Below are positions 27,680 to 36,736 of a DNA stretch of 64,000 nucleotides, piece after piece. The notes below the pieces were generated by a model. That model was not told the origin of the DNA, searched no databases, and saw only the letters and a program-made list of their open reading frames with translations. Source of the stretch: Rhodobacteraceae bacterium EL53 (GTDB lineage: Bacteria; Pseudomonadota; Alphaproteobacteria; Rhodobacterales; Rhodobacteraceae); the NCBI GenBank assembly GCA_900313015.1, contig OMPR01000004.1, positions 186,001 to 250,000 on the forward strand, in the 5' to 3' direction. Each line of letters opens with the position of its first letter. The stretch's first letter is position 1. The position numbers were made by a program, and so were the translations under genes.

Positions 27680-28348
27680 ATGACGATCTCAAAAATTTCG
27701 CTGGTGGCTGTGCTAAGCGCCACCGTTGCGCTGAGCGCTTGTACTGATCCGGCCACTTTGGGTGCGCAGACAGATCCCAAACAGAATACCAAACAGGGTG
27801 CGATTTTTGGTGGGCTTCTTGGTGCGGGTGTTGGAGCTTTGGCGAATAGCTCTAACCCAGCGCTTGGCGCTGTCGTTGGCGGTGCTGTTGGCGCCGGTGC
27901 TGGTGCGCTTATAGGGAACAATCTAGATCAGCAAGCAGCAGAGTTGCGGCAACAGTTGGCGAATGACGGGATCACTGTCACAAACACCGGTGATAGGTTG
28001 ATCGTTTCTGTCCCGAATGACATCACTTTTGACACCGACAGCTATACCGTCCGTCCTGCTTTGCGGTCCGATCTTGAAAAAGTGGCGCAGAACTTGCTGC
28101 GCTATCCTGAATCAAATGTTCAAATCATCGGTCACACCGATAGCGATGGCGACGCGACCTACAATCAGGGTTTGTCCGAACGGCGTGCGGGCTCTGTGGC
28201 TGATGTGATTCAGGCAGGCGGAGTTACGTACAACCGGATTTCTACTTTGGGTCAGGGGGAAAACGATCCAATCGCTTCGAACCTGAACGAGGCGGGTAAA
28301 GCCGCGAACCGGCGGGTGGAAATCGTTGTGATACCGAAAAGCACTTAA
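27680..28348 (+). CDS. OmpA-family lipoprotein with glycine-zipper segment
   Basis: A 222-residue outer-membrane lipoprotein. Signal peptide ending at the lipobox LSAC (Cys21), a Gly/Ala-rich zipper (GAIFGGLLGAGVGALAN and AVVGGAVGAGAGALIG, about 40-78), and a C-terminal OmpA peptidoglycan-binding domain (about 110-218; VQIIGHTDSDGDATYN, LSERRAGSVADV, NRRVEIVV). It resembles YiaD-type proteins that tie the outer membrane to peptidoglycan. Confidence 0.92.
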   Translation: MTISKISLVAVLSATVALSACTDPATLGAQTDPKQNTKQGAIFGGLLGAGVGALANSSNPALGAVVGGAVGAGAGALIGNNLDQQAAELRQQLANDGITVTNTGDRLIVSVPNDITFDTDSYTVRPALRSDLEKVAQNLLRYPESNVQIIGHTDSDGDATYNQGLSERRAGSVADVIQAGGVTYNRISTLGQGENDPIASNLNEAGKAANRRVEIVVIPKST

Positions 28349-28405
28349 ATATTTGGTGTTTCATACGCGTCTCGCCGAATTGTTGTTACCAAATGAGGGA
28401 AATTC

Positions 28406-28948
28406 ATGTCTGAACCTGTAGTGCTGGGCCTATCTGGGTCATTGCGAAAAGAGGCGACTAATCGGAAACTGCTGCGTGAAGCGGCCCGTTTGTTCGGCCC
28501 ATGTATCTACGCAGAGGCGGACCTGAACCTACCCTTGTATGATGGCGATGCCGAAGATGCAGATGGGGTCCCGGCTTTGGTTCAAACGTTGGCAGATCAA
28601 ATCGCTGCTTCCGATGCAGTGCTGATTTCGACCCCTGAATACAACAAGGGGCCCTCTGGCGTGTTGAAAAACGCGTTGGACTGGGTGAGCCGTACCAGTG
28701 GATCGCCATGGGCGAATAAACCCGTGGCCGTCATGTCCGCGGCCGCCGGCCGGGCTGGTGGGGAACGCGCACAGATGGTTTTGCGTGGATTCATGGTGCC
28801 GTTTCAACCGCGTATCTTGCAGGGCCCTGAAGTTCATTTGGCGGGCAGCGGATCTGCCTTTGATGAGGCGGGTCAGCTTATTAGCGCGCAATACACCAAA
28901 TCTCTGCAGGCGTTGATGGAAAAGCTGCGCGCCGAGATTGGGCGTTAA
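28406..28948 (+). CDS. NADPH-dependent FMN reductase / flavoprotein
   Basis: A 180-residue flavodoxin-fold reductase. The FMN phosphate loop is GLSGSLRKEATNRKLL (about residues 8-23), and the second motif is STPEYNKGPSGVLKNALDWVS, typical of the NADPH:FMN/quinone reductase (azobenzene reductase, ChrR-like) family. It probably reduces quinones or FMN with NADPH; in vivo acceptor unknown. Convergent with and overlapping the end of the VOC gene by 4 nt. Confidence 0.9.
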   Translation: MSEPVVLGLSGSLRKEATNRKLLREAARLFGPCIYAEADLNLPLYDGDAEDADGVPALVQTLADQIAASDAVLISTPEYNKGPSGVLKNALDWVSRTSGSPWANKPVAVMSAAAGRAGGERAQMVLRGFMVPFQPRILQGPEVHLAGSGSAFDEAGQLISAQYTKSLQALMEKLRAEIGR

Positions 28949-29340
28949 GACAAGGTACTGATTTCGATAAGATTGCCGTCGGGATCACGTAGATAAAGAG
29001 ACAGAATTGGGCCGGTTGCTCCTGTGCGGGGCACCGGCCCTTCTTCGATCTGGATGTCGTGTGCGTGGAGGTGGCTTTGCCAATCGGCCAGTGGGGTTTG
29101 CGTTAAGAAGCACAGATCAGCCGAACCGGGATTTGCATTTTGAGCTTTGGGTTCAAAGGGGGCAGATGCTGGATGCAGGTTGATCTTTTGCTGCCCGAAT
29201 TTCAGTGCTGTGCGGATTGATCCATCTGCGGGGTGGAATTCTTCGATCTCCATCTGCAAGACGGTCGTGTAAAACCGCGTGGTGGCCGCAATATCCGTAA
29301 CTGTCAGCACCAGATGATCAAGCGAAGAGAGGACTGGCAT
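28945..29340 (-). CDS. VOC (glyoxalase/bleomycin resistance) family protein
   Basis: A 131-residue vicinal-oxygen-chelate protein. Family motifs are LDHLVLTVTDIAATTRFY at the N-terminus with a metal-ligand His, and SLYLRDPDGNLIEISTLS at the C-terminus with the Glu ligand. Substrate unknown. The start at MPVLSSLDHLV was chosen; an ATG 13 codons upstream would overlap the divergent hydratase start and lacks a ribosome site. Confidence 0.85.
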   Translation of the reverse strand: MPVLSSLDHLVLTVTDIAATTRFYTTVLQMEIEEFHPADGSIRTALKFGQQKINLHPASAPFEPKAQNANPGSADLCFLTQTPLADWQSHLHAHDIQIEEGPVPRTGATGPILSLYLRDPDGNLIEISTLS

Positions 29341-29377
29341 CGGTTGTTCTTTCTGCAAAGCGGCGTAAGGTTGCGAC

Positions 29378-30187
29378 ATGAAAACCGATCTTACAACCGA
29401 AAGTCAAAGCGATGTGATGGACCCTGCTCGCGCAGGGGCGTTTCAGATTGCAATGGGGCAGATAGCTGAGATGTCAGAAGGGTCGGTCTTGCCGCCGTTC
29501 TTTCATCAGCTCTATTTTTGGTCTCCGCATCCACCCGGTCAGCTGGGGCGCGATGGCCATCCTCGTGTTGGGGGCGGCGGGTTGATCCCAGATTTTGGAT
29601 TGCCACGTCGAATGTGGGCTGGTGGGCGACTGCGCTTTAATCGGCCCTTGCTGGCGGGGTTTCGGGCAGAAAAGCGGTCTGTTCTAGAAACATCTAGCAA
29701 GAAAATTGGTCGCACTGGACCGCTGGCTTTTGCCACCCTGCGTCATGAAATTTGGCAAGACGGCACATTGTGTCTGACAGAATGGCAGGACCTTGTATAT
29801 CGCGAGGATCCGAACCCCAATGCCCCGCGCCCCGTGGCACCCATGGCGCGCACGGACGAGACGGATCGCCAGTCTGTGGCGTTCGATTCTACATTCTTGT
29901 TTCGATATTCGGCGTTGACATTCAATGGGCACCGCATTCATTACGACCAAGAATACGCGCGCGATGTGGAGGGCTACGAAGGATTGGTTGTTCACGGCCC
30001 GTTGCTGGCACAAAAGTTGATGTTGCTTGCCGAACGGGTAATCGGACCACTTGCCGAGTTTTCGTTTCGCGCCTCTTCGCCGTTGATGCATTTCGAAACA
30101 GCAGAACTGTGTCGGAACGGGGCTGATCTATGGGTGCGCGGACCGGATGGTCGCCAGTGTATGCAAGCGACGGCGGTGGCGATCTAA
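29378..30187 (+). CDS. MaoC/hot-dog hydratase (FAS1-like dehydratase, mesaconyl-C4-CoA hydratase type)
   Basis: A 269-residue double hot-dog protein. The C-terminal half has FLFRYSALTFNGHRIHYDQEYARDVEGYEGLVVHGPLLA, the MaoC-like hydratase signature with the catalytic His-Asp region; the N-terminal half is the degenerate hot-dog (PPFFHQLYFWSPHPPGQLGRDGHPRVGG). Relatives hydrate mesaconyl-C4-CoA or itaconyl-CoA, or act on beta-hydroxyacyl thioesters, so the acyl-CoA substrate is open. Its stop overlaps the end of the convergent FAD oxidoreductase. Confidence 0.82.
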   Translation: MKTDLTTESQSDVMDPARAGAFQIAMGQIAEMSEGSVLPPFFHQLYFWSPHPPGQLGRDGHPRVGGGGLIPDFGLPRRMWAGGRLRFNRPLLAGFRAEKRSVLETSSKKIGRTGPLAFATLRHEIWQDGTLCLTEWQDLVYREDPNPNAPRPVAPMARTDETDRQSVAFDSTFLFRYSALTFNGHRIHYDQEYARDVEGYEGLVVHGPLLAQKLMLLAERVIGPLAEFSFRASSPLMHFETAELCRNGADLWVRGPDGRQCMQATAVAI

Positions 30188-31218
30188 AGCGAAGCTTGGG
30201 GTTTAAAGGTCTCGGGGATCGTGTCGGTCCCGTGTAACATCAATTCGGTCATCACCTGTGCAACCTTTGGGGCCATTCCAAAGCCGATCTTAAAACCGCC
30301 GTTGGCAATGAATTGTCCGGGATAAAGGGGATGTTCGCCCAACATGGGCGCGCGGCTTTTGGCGCGTGGCCGCACGCCAGCCCAGCGTTCGATTACCTCG
30401 GCACCGCGCAACAGCGGTAGGGCCAGCATAGCGCGTTCAATGACGTCCTCTAGCGCGTCGTCTGTACTGGCTGGATCGTCATATTCGCGTTCAGAGGTTG
30501 AGCCGATGGCCAGTGTTCCGTCCGCATGGGGGATAAGGTGCAATGCATCGGCATAAAGTTGTGGAACCGGCCCAGCGTCAAACCGCAGCAACGCGGCTTG
30601 CCCTTTCACTCCATTGCCAATTGGGCGTTTCAAAGCAGTTGAAAGATCTTTGAGCCCGGTGACACCGGTGGCGTGTAGCACCCGCCCTTCATTTGGGGCG
30701 TCATGGGTGATCTCGACGTCCATGGCTTGCAACGCTGCGACCAAAGCGGCGCAGGCGCGACGCGGGTGCATACGCCCGCTTAGGGTGTCGTGAATGACGA
30801 AACCGGTTGGGCTGGGCGGGCACCAATCCCCCAGATCGGTTGACGAACGCACAGACCAAGTCGCTTTGCCCTGCCATAAATCGCGTGCAGTTTCGCTGCG
30901 CTGATGCGCAAGGGCCAGCGTTCGCTCGTCAGCGATGGGTTGCAGACGCCCCAAGCGGCCATATCCGGGGGATACACCTCCGGTGGCTTCGACCTCGGCC
31001 CAAAAGGGTTTGGCCATGATCAGGCTCTCGAATTGGAACGCCTTTTTGGAGTTCCAGTTTTCCGGCACATGGGGAGCCAATGCGCCGACCAAGCCACCAG
31101 AAGAGCCCGCACCGGGGCCATGCGGATCAACAACGCGGACTTTTGCGCCATGACGGACACAGGTCCAAGCGATGGAGAGACCGAAAATGCCCGCACCACG
31201 TATCGTCACATCAACCAT
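30184..31218 (-). CDS. FAD-dependent oxidoreductase (DAO family), possible split MnmC oxidoreductase half
   Basis: A 344-residue D-amino-acid-oxidase-family flavoenzyme: the FAD-binding TIRGAGIFGLSIAWTCVRHGAKVRVVD at the N-terminus and a C-terminal VIERWAGVRPRAKSRAPMLG...FIANGGFKIGFGMAP block as in glycine oxidase/ThiO relatives. It is divergent from mnmD with 64 bp between starts. In E. coli one protein, MnmC, joins an MnmD-like methyltransferase to a DAO-family oxidase that cleaves cmnm5U; the pairing here suggests the same pathway from separate genes, but an amino-acid oxidase is also possible. ATG behind AAGGGGA chosen over an upstream TTG. Confidence 0.8.
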   Translation of the reverse strand: MVDVTIRGAGIFGLSIAWTCVRHGAKVRVVDPHGPGAGSSGGLVGALAPHVPENWNSKKAFQFESLIMAKPFWAEVEATGGVSPGYGRLGRLQPIADERTLALAHQRSETARDLWQGKATWSVRSSTDLGDWCPPSPTGFVIHDTLSGRMHPRRACAALVAALQAMDVEITHDAPNEGRVLHATGVTGLKDLSTALKRPIGNGVKGQAALLRFDAGPVPQLYADALHLIPHADGTLAIGSTSEREYDDPASTDDALEDVIERAMLALPLLRGAEVIERWAGVRPRAKSRAPMLGEHPLYPGQFIANGGFKIGFGMAPKVAQVMTELMLHGTDTIPETFKPQASL

Positions 31219-31282
31219 TGCCAATCCCCTTGTCCTTCGCCAGTGTCGCGCCGTTTCACATCAGGCTCTAAGGGATCATCGC

Positions 31283-31945
31283 ATGACTGACCAGCGCGCA
31301 AAACTGTCATGGGCCGAGGGCCAGGTGCCGGTATCGGATCAGTTCGATGATCCATATTTTTCGCTCCAGAACGGATTGGCTGAAACGCGGCATGTGTTTC
31401 TGGATGGCAACGATTTGCCCGCGCGGTTCGCGCCCGGTTTTCATATTGCCGAACTGGGTTTTGGGACCGGTTTGAACTTGCTGACCGTCTGGTCTGAATG
31501 GGAAAAAAACGGTCGCTCCGATCCGCTGAAATTTACCAGTTTTGAGGCCTTTCCCATGGCGCGTGATGATGTGGCGCGCGCGTTAGAGGCTTTCCCCGAA
31601 GTCGCCCCATGGGCCGAGCGGTTTTTGGCGGTTTGGCAAGGGGGCACCTGTGATCTTGGGACGCTCCGGCTAGAAGTGGTTGAGGGCGATGCGCGAGAAA
31701 CTCTGCCTCTGTGGCAGGGTCATGCTGATGCGTGGTTCTTGGATGGATTTTCGCCTGCAAAGAATCCGGAACTTTGGGGGTCGGGTTTGATGGCTGATGT
31801 CGCAAACCACACCAGACAAGGCGGAACAGTTGCGACATACACGGCAGCAGGGTTTGTGCGGCGCGGACTACAAGAGGCTGGGTTTACCGTCTCTAGAACT
31901 CCGGGTTTTGGGCACAAACGGCATATGACGCAGGCGGTAAAGTAG
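31283..31945 (+). CDS. mnmD: tRNA 5-methylaminomethyl-2-thiouridine methyltransferase MnmD
   Basis: Methylates nm5(s2)U34 to mnm5(s2)U in wobble uridines of some tRNAs. The 220-residue protein matches the N-terminal half of E. coli MnmC: LSWAEGQVPVSDQFDDPYFSLQNGLAETRHVFL, the SAM-binding IAELGFGTGLNLLTVW, and the catalytic-region DAWFLDGFSPAKNPELW. No FAD domain is fused; that half may be the divergent oxidoreductase. The ATG behind AAGGGA was chosen. One-base overlap of its stop with the EamA GTG start. Confidence 0.9.
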   Translation: MTDQRAKLSWAEGQVPVSDQFDDPYFSLQNGLAETRHVFLDGNDLPARFAPGFHIAELGFGTGLNLLTVWSEWEKNGRSDPLKFTSFEAFPMARDDVARALEAFPEVAPWAERFLAVWQGGTCDLGTLRLEVVEGDARETLPLWQGHADAWFLDGFSPAKNPELWGSGLMADVANHTRQGGTVATYTAAGFVRRGLQEAGFTVSRTPGFGHKRHMTQAVK

Positions 31946-32817
31946 TGAACCAACAGAAGAACAATGTCCCGGCGGGTATCGCACTCATGCTGGGGGCGAC
32001 TGTGGTTTTCGCGTTGCAGGACGGGATCTCGCGCCATCTGGCCGGGGCTTATAACACCTATATGGTGGTGATGATCCGCTACTGGTTCTTCGCAGCCTTT
32101 GTAATCTTTCTCGCGTTGCGCAGTGCGGGCGGGATTCGGGCGGCGGCGCAAACCAACCAACGGGGTCTACAAATCCTGCGTGGTGTTTTGTTGGCCGGGG
32201 AAATCTGTGTCGCAGTCTATGGCTTTACCATTTTGGGTCTCATCGAAAGCCAAGCTGTGTTTATCGGCTATCCGCTCATAGTTGCGGCGCTTAGCGGTCC
32301 CATTTTAGGGGAGCAGGTCGGCTGGCGTCGCTGGGCGGCGATTGGTGTGGGTTGCATTGGTGTTCTTATTATCCTTCAGCCGGGTATGGGGGTGTTTAAT
32401 CCCTGGGCCATCATTCCGCTGATTTCGGCCTTTATGTTCGCCCTATACGGACTGTTGACGCGATATGCGGCGCGCCAAGACAGCACTGCCACCAGCTTTT
32501 TCTGGACCGGTATCGTGGGCTCAATCATGATGACGGCAATCGGCATCTGGTTCTGGGAGCCGATGGCGCAAAAGGATTGGGGCTGGATGGCTTTGCTCTG
32601 TGTATCGGGTGTGGTCGGTCATTGGCTGTTGATGAAATGCTATGAAATGGCCGAGGCCAGCGCGGTGCAACCTTTCGCCTATTTCCATCTGTTTTGGACC
32701 GCGATCCTTGGGATCACAGTTTTTGGCGAAGATCTGCGTACTGCAGTCATCATCGGCACCGGGTTGATCATCTCGGCGGGGCTGTTCACGTTATGGCGCG
32801 AAAGCCTCAAGCGTTGA
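31945..32817 (+). CDS. EamA/DMT-family transporter
   Basis: A 290-residue inner-membrane protein with about ten predicted helices in two EamA repeats (about 10-140 and 150-285), of the drug/metabolite transporter superfamily. No substrate can be named. GTG start sharing its first base with the mnmD stop, so probably co-transcribed with mnmD. Its 3' end overlaps the 3' end of the convergent lytic transglycosylase gene by 27 bp. Confidence 0.9.
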   Translation: MNQQKNNVPAGIALMLGATVVFALQDGISRHLAGAYNTYMVVMIRYWFFAAFVIFLALRSAGGIRAAAQTNQRGLQILRGVLLAGEICVAVYGFTILGLIESQAVFIGYPLIVAALSGPILGEQVGWRRWAAIGVGCIGVLIILQPGMGVFNPWAIIPLISAFMFALYGLLTRYAARQDSTATSFFWTGIVGSIMMTAIGIWFWEPMAQKDWGWMALLCVSGVVGHWLLMKCYEMAEASAVQPFAYFHLFWTAILGITVFGEDLRTAVIIGTGLIISAGLFTLWRESLKR

Positions 32818-34764
32818 TCCGTTCAACTCTTTCGAAAACGGAATGGGCAGAGGGTCTTTACCCAACCGCGCCCGATAAACCGGCAGGCTTTCGGTCACTC
32901 GCATGACATAGTTTCGGGTTTCGTTGAACGGGATATGTTCGATCCAATCGATCATGTCGGGAGAGCCGGTGCGTGGATCACCAAACAAGCCCATCCAGCG
33001 GATTGGGCGTTTGGGCCCCGCGTTATATCCGGCGGCCATCATGACAACATTGCCGACAAATTCGGCCGACAGCCCCGCAAGGTAATTCGCACCCAATTTG
33101 GCATTATATTTCCAATCTGAAGTTAGGCGACCGGTTTGGTGCGCCCCAAGAATACCCAGATCCTTGGCGACCAGTTGGGCGGTTGCAGGCATAACCTGCA
33201 TCAAGCCCCGCGCCCCGGCCCCGCTTATCACGATGTGGTCGAATTCACTTTCACGGCGGGCGATGGCTAGCGTCATTTCCTTGGCCATGGGCAGTTGTAG
33301 CTTGGCAACCGAATGCAATGGATAATATGCGGCAGGCAGAACGACCCCTGTGCGGGCTGCCCGTTTGGCGATCATGACCGCTAAATGCGACTGTCCCAGT
33401 TCAATTGCCATATCTCCCAATTGTGCCGCTTGTACCGGATCCAAGCTCTCGGTCAGGTGGGTGAAAAACCGCTCTGCTAAGTTCAGCTCGTTGGCCTGCA
33501 GCAAAAGACTCCCTGCCTCGTATACCGATAATTTGGTAAAATCCGCTTGGGCCCAGGGTGGGTTCTGTGGGGGATTGGCCAATGTTTCATCAAAAGGTCG
33601 CCCAATCTGTTCAGCAGCCAATAGCCCATAAAAGGATGTCTGATATTCTGCGCCCAAAGCATATCCTGCCTGTGCTTTGTCTGTATTTCCCTGTGCGGCA
33701 TAGGCCCGGCCTAACCAATAGCCCGCGCGTCCTTTGGATATCGGCGAAGCGACAGCGGCCTCAAACCGTTCAAAGTGCTTTGCTGCGGTTGCTGGGTCCT
33801 CTAATTTGCGCAATGCGATAAAGCCCGCAAGCCATTCCAAATCAGCGTAGGCATAGCCCATTTCCGGGGTCATATGGTGGTGCGCGGCGACGCTGTAGGC
33901 GCGCTTGTCCTTTCCTTGGCGCATTTCCAACCGGGCCAGCCTGCGGCGTCGGGGTCCCCATTTGTCGGGCTCGCCTAGGGCTTTGGGACCGGTGGATCGT
34001 TCTAACATCAGATCCACAGCGCTTTCGTCAAACTCTTTTCGATCGCGCCAGACGAACCGATCAAACGCAAGTCCGGGCGCTGAGGTAAGACTGTCTGGAA
34101 CTGCTTCGATCAGGCGGTCGACACCGGGGGACATATTCTGTAGGCCGAGCCTCGCCTCAGCCAGTTTACGCTGGTCGGCGCTGACCAAAGACAACATCTG
34201 CTTCGAGCTAATCTTGTGCCCCTCCCACAGCATCCGATCCAACCGGGCGGCATGGTGTGGTTTGAGCAATTTGGAATAGTTCTGCAGATAGATTTTTTGC
34301 AACCCGCTGCCCATTGGCATTGTGCGCCAGGCAACGACCAACTCTGCCTCGCCCTCACCACGTTTGCCGGTGGTGATTAACGCTGTGGCATAATTTAACG
34401 CCCCCTCGGCGGTTTGGGCAGGTTGTTCAGAGTAGAATTTGAGCGCGCGTTGTGGATCTGCATTGGTGAAAGATGGCTCGCTTTTACGACGCAAGAATGC
34501 CTGTCCGGGCCAATCGGGCCGCCGGTCGAGAAAAACCAAGGCATCCCCCGATTCGCCATACCCTTTGCGCAGCCAGTGCCAGACAATGATATCACGTGAA
34601 ACCGAGCCGCGTTTGCCCGCAACGCGCAGGGCTTCGTTCCAGTTTTCGGCGCGCATTTCCTTGAGCGCCAAGGCGAGTTGAGCCGCTTGATCCGCAAAAG
34701 CAGGGCCAACAAGAGAGAATGTGTAGAAAAAGAGGGCCACACCAAGGGCCAGAACTCGTGTCAT
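32791..34764 (-). CDS. Soluble lytic murein transglycosylase (Slt70-like)
   Basis: Cleaves peptidoglycan glycan strands with formation of 1,6-anhydro-MurNAc ends in the periplasm. The 657-residue protein has a signal peptide (LALGVALFFYTFSLVGPAFA), a long alpha-helical superhelical domain (about 30-460) and a C-terminal SLT domain: catalytic Glu in ARRESEFDHIVISGAGARGLMQVMPATA, and the YNAG motif in MMAAGYNAGPKRP. The start was chosen with GGGAA 9 nt upstream of MTRVLALG. Confidence 0.92.
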   Translation of the reverse strand: MTRVLALGVALFFYTFSLVGPAFADQAAQLALALKEMRAENWNEALRVAGKRGSVSRDIIVWHWLRKGYGESGDALVFLDRRPDWPGQAFLRRKSEPSFTNADPQRALKFYSEQPAQTAEGALNYATALITTGKRGEGEAELVVAWRTMPMGSGLQKIYLQNYSKLLKPHHAARLDRMLWEGHKISSKQMLSLVSADQRKLAEARLGLQNMSPGVDRLIEAVPDSLTSAPGLAFDRFVWRDRKEFDESAVDLMLERSTGPKALGEPDKWGPRRRRLARLEMRQGKDKRAYSVAAHHHMTPEMGYAYADLEWLAGFIALRKLEDPATAAKHFERFEAAVASPISKGRAGYWLGRAYAAQGNTDKAQAGYALGAEYQTSFYGLLAAEQIGRPFDETLANPPQNPPWAQADFTKLSVYEAGSLLLQANELNLAERFFTHLTESLDPVQAAQLGDMAIELGQSHLAVMIAKRAARTGVVLPAAYYPLHSVAKLQLPMAKEMTLAIARRESEFDHIVISGAGARGLMQVMPATAQLVAKDLGILGAHQTGRLTSDWKYNAKLGANYLAGLSAEFVGNVVMMAAGYNAGPKRPIRWMGLFGDPRTGSPDMIDWIEHIPFNETRNYVMRVTESLPVYRARLGKDPLPIPFSKELNGSTLEAFAP

Positions 34765-34900
34765 CACTTGCATTTCCCAACGAACCAAGGCTAGTGCCTT
34801 TCACGATAAACCGTGTGCCGTCCGGATCAAAACACAATCCCGGCAGCGCGCAAATCCGGTGGGGTTTTGCCCACCATGATCCAACCTAGGGAGCGTACCC

Positions 34901-35773
34901 ATGTTCAAAGGCTCAATGCCAGCCCTCGTCACCCCGTTTCGCAACGGCGCGTTGGATCTGGATACGCTCAAACACTTGGTTGAATGGCAAATCAGCGAAG
35001 GCTCTACCGGCCTTGTTCCGGTTGGAACCACAGGCGAAAGCCCGACGCTGACCCATGATGAACACGAAACCGTTGTGGCCGAGGTGGTCAAAGCGGCGGC
35101 TGGTCGCGTGCCGGTGATTGCAGGTGCCGGATCCAATAACACAGTGGAAATGATTCGCTTTGTTGAATTCGCGGCTAAGATCGGTGCCGATGCGGCGCTG
35201 GTTGTGACACCATATTACAACAAGCCGACTCAGCGCGGCATGGTGGCTCATTTTACTGCAGCCCATGATTGCGCTGATATCCCGTTGATCATCTACAACA
35301 TCCCTGGACGGTCTATTGTTGATATGACCCCCGAAACGATGGGCGAGCTGGCCAAGCTGCCGCGCATCATCGGTGTTAAGGATGCGACGGGTGATATCGC
35401 ACGTGTCAGCCAGCAGCGCGCCAGCTGTGGTTCTGATTTCTGTCAACTATCTGGTGAAGACGCGACAGCGTTGGGCTTTAACGCCCATGGTGGTGTGGGC
35501 TGTATCTCTGTGACCGCCAACGTCGCGCCGAAGCTGTGTGCAGATTTCCAGCAAGCAACATTGGCAGGTGATTACACCAAAGCGTTGGAATATCAGGACA
35601 AGCTGATGCCGCTGCACGAGGCGATCTTTATCGAGCCGGGTTTGGTGGGTGCGAAATATGGCCTGTCCAAACTGGGACTGTGCACCGAAGAGGTCCGCTC
35701 GCCCCTGACAGGTCTGGAAGACAGCACCAAAGCTGCGATCGACGCAGCAATGGCACATGCCGGTCTGATCTGA
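34901..35773 (+). CDS. dapA: 4-hydroxy-tetrahydrodipicolinate synthase
   Basis: Condenses pyruvate with aspartate semialdehyde in lysine and diaminopimelate synthesis. The 290-residue length is typical. The TIM-barrel motifs GTTGESPTL, NPxxN-like YYNKPTQRG, the Tyr in IYNIPGRS, and the Schiff-base Lys in [10 protein letters not shown] are all present. Diaminopimelate also feeds peptidoglycan, which fits the neighbouring murein gene though they are divergent. Ends at a strong terminator. Confidence 0.96.
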   Translation: MFKGSMPALVTPFRNGALDLDTLKHLVEWQISEGSTGLVPVGTTGESPTLTHDEHETVVAEVVKAAAGRVPVIAGAGSNNTVEMIRFVEFAAKIGADAALVVTPYYNKPTQRGMVAHFTAAHDCADIPLIIYNIPGRSIVDMTPETMGELAKLPRIIGVKDATGDIARVSQQRASCGSDFCQLSGEDATALGFNAHGGVGCISVTANVAPKLCADFQQATLAGDYTKALEYQDKLMPLHEAIFIEPGLVGAKYGLSKLGLCTEEVRSPLTGLEDSTKAAIDAAMAHAGLI

Positions 35774-35791
35774 TTATCTGAAGTAATTATC

Positions 35792-35831
35792 AAAAAGGGC
35801 GGTGTTCCAAATCGGAACGCCGCCCTTTTTT
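35792..35831. terminator. Rho-independent terminator after dapA (bidirectional)
   Basis: A stem of about 17 bp (35792-35808 with 35814-35830, one G-T pair) centred on a 5-nt loop, with A5 on the left and T6 on the right. It lies between the convergent dapA and soeC, and can terminate both. Confidence 0.9.
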
Positions 35832-35863
35832 GTTTGTGCAGAGGGGGATGGCCCCTCTAAAAG

Positions 35864-36736
35864 TTAGCGTTTACCGTAGTAAAGGCCTACCACATGCTCG
35901 GCCTGAGCAAAGAACAACCAGCGTGACACCGCGATACCAACCAGATGTGACAGTACGGCAATCAGTGCGCCAAGGTGATGGGGCGAAAGATAGAGCAGCA
36001 GCAGCGGCACAACGAAAGCCAGCGTGAAGGCAATGATACGCAGTTTGGCTGCATGTTTGCGGCCCACCACATGCACGAATTCGCGCAGTAGATAGTTAGT
36101 GCCGGTGTGTGGCGGTTCAAACGCACGCACCTCTCCTATGGACCCCAGTCCCGTTGCGGTGCCCATATCGGTACCGGACGCGGCGAGTGCCTGATCGCCT
36201 TGTTTCCAGTAGACCACTTGTACGACGGCAGCCACGGCCAGCAAAACCATTGCTGCCTTGATCTGACCCGACAACAGCGCGCCACCAGCAAGGCTGAATG
36301 ACAGGAACATCGCAGGTGTTAGTTTCATGTTCCAACGTGGGATGGTTTTGAGCTGTGTGTAGATCATTGAGGTGGTGAACACGGTCAGCAGGCTGAAAAG
36401 TGCGCCAATCAGGCCTAGAATGGAATAGCTTTCGCCCATGAATACCAATCCTGCCCCATAAGGTGCCATCACAAGCAAGGCGATGACAGCACACCAGCCT
36501 TCGCGACTTAACCAGCTGGAGCGCCACTGCGTGAACGCTTTCAGCGCGCGCTCTGGGTGGCCAAGATGAAAGGTCGACGCCAACAAACCACCCACCGCCA
36601 AAGCATAGGCAATGGCGAAAAAGACAAAGGCGACCCAACCTGTCACGTCAGGCATACCCAAGCCGAGGAACAGCAATAGGCCGAAACCCAGGCCAGACAG
36701 GGTGGTAAATACGATAACTGAAGGTGCGGGATGCAT
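35864..36736 (-). CDS. soeC: SoeC-like membrane anchor (DmsC/NrfD-type) of the sulfite dehydrogenase
   Basis: A 290-residue integral membrane protein with about eight helices, of the DmsC family that anchors a molybdoenzyme to the inner membrane and passes electrons to the quinone pool. Motifs include STFHLGHPERALKAF near residue 55 and GREFVH-like LLREFVHVVGRKHAAKLR. Its start overlaps the stop of the iron-sulfur subunit (ATGA), so the three genes form one unit. In Ruegeria pomeroyi the equivalent SoeABC oxidises sulfite; identity here is by synteny with xsc and pta. Confidence 0.85.
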   Translation of the reverse strand: MHPAPSVIVFTTLSGLGFGLLLFLGLGMPDVTGWVAFVFFAIAYALAVGGLLASTFHLGHPERALKAFTQWRSSWLSREGWCAVIALLVMAPYGAGLVFMGESYSILGLIGALFSLLTVFTTSMIYTQLKTIPRWNMKLTPAMFLSFSLAGGALLSGQIKAAMVLLAVAAVVQVVYWKQGDQALAASGTDMGTATGLGSIGEVRAFEPPHTGTNYLLREFVHVVGRKHAAKLRIIAFTLAFVVPLLLLYLSPHHLGALIAVLSHLVGIAVSRWLFFAQAEHVVGLYYGKR

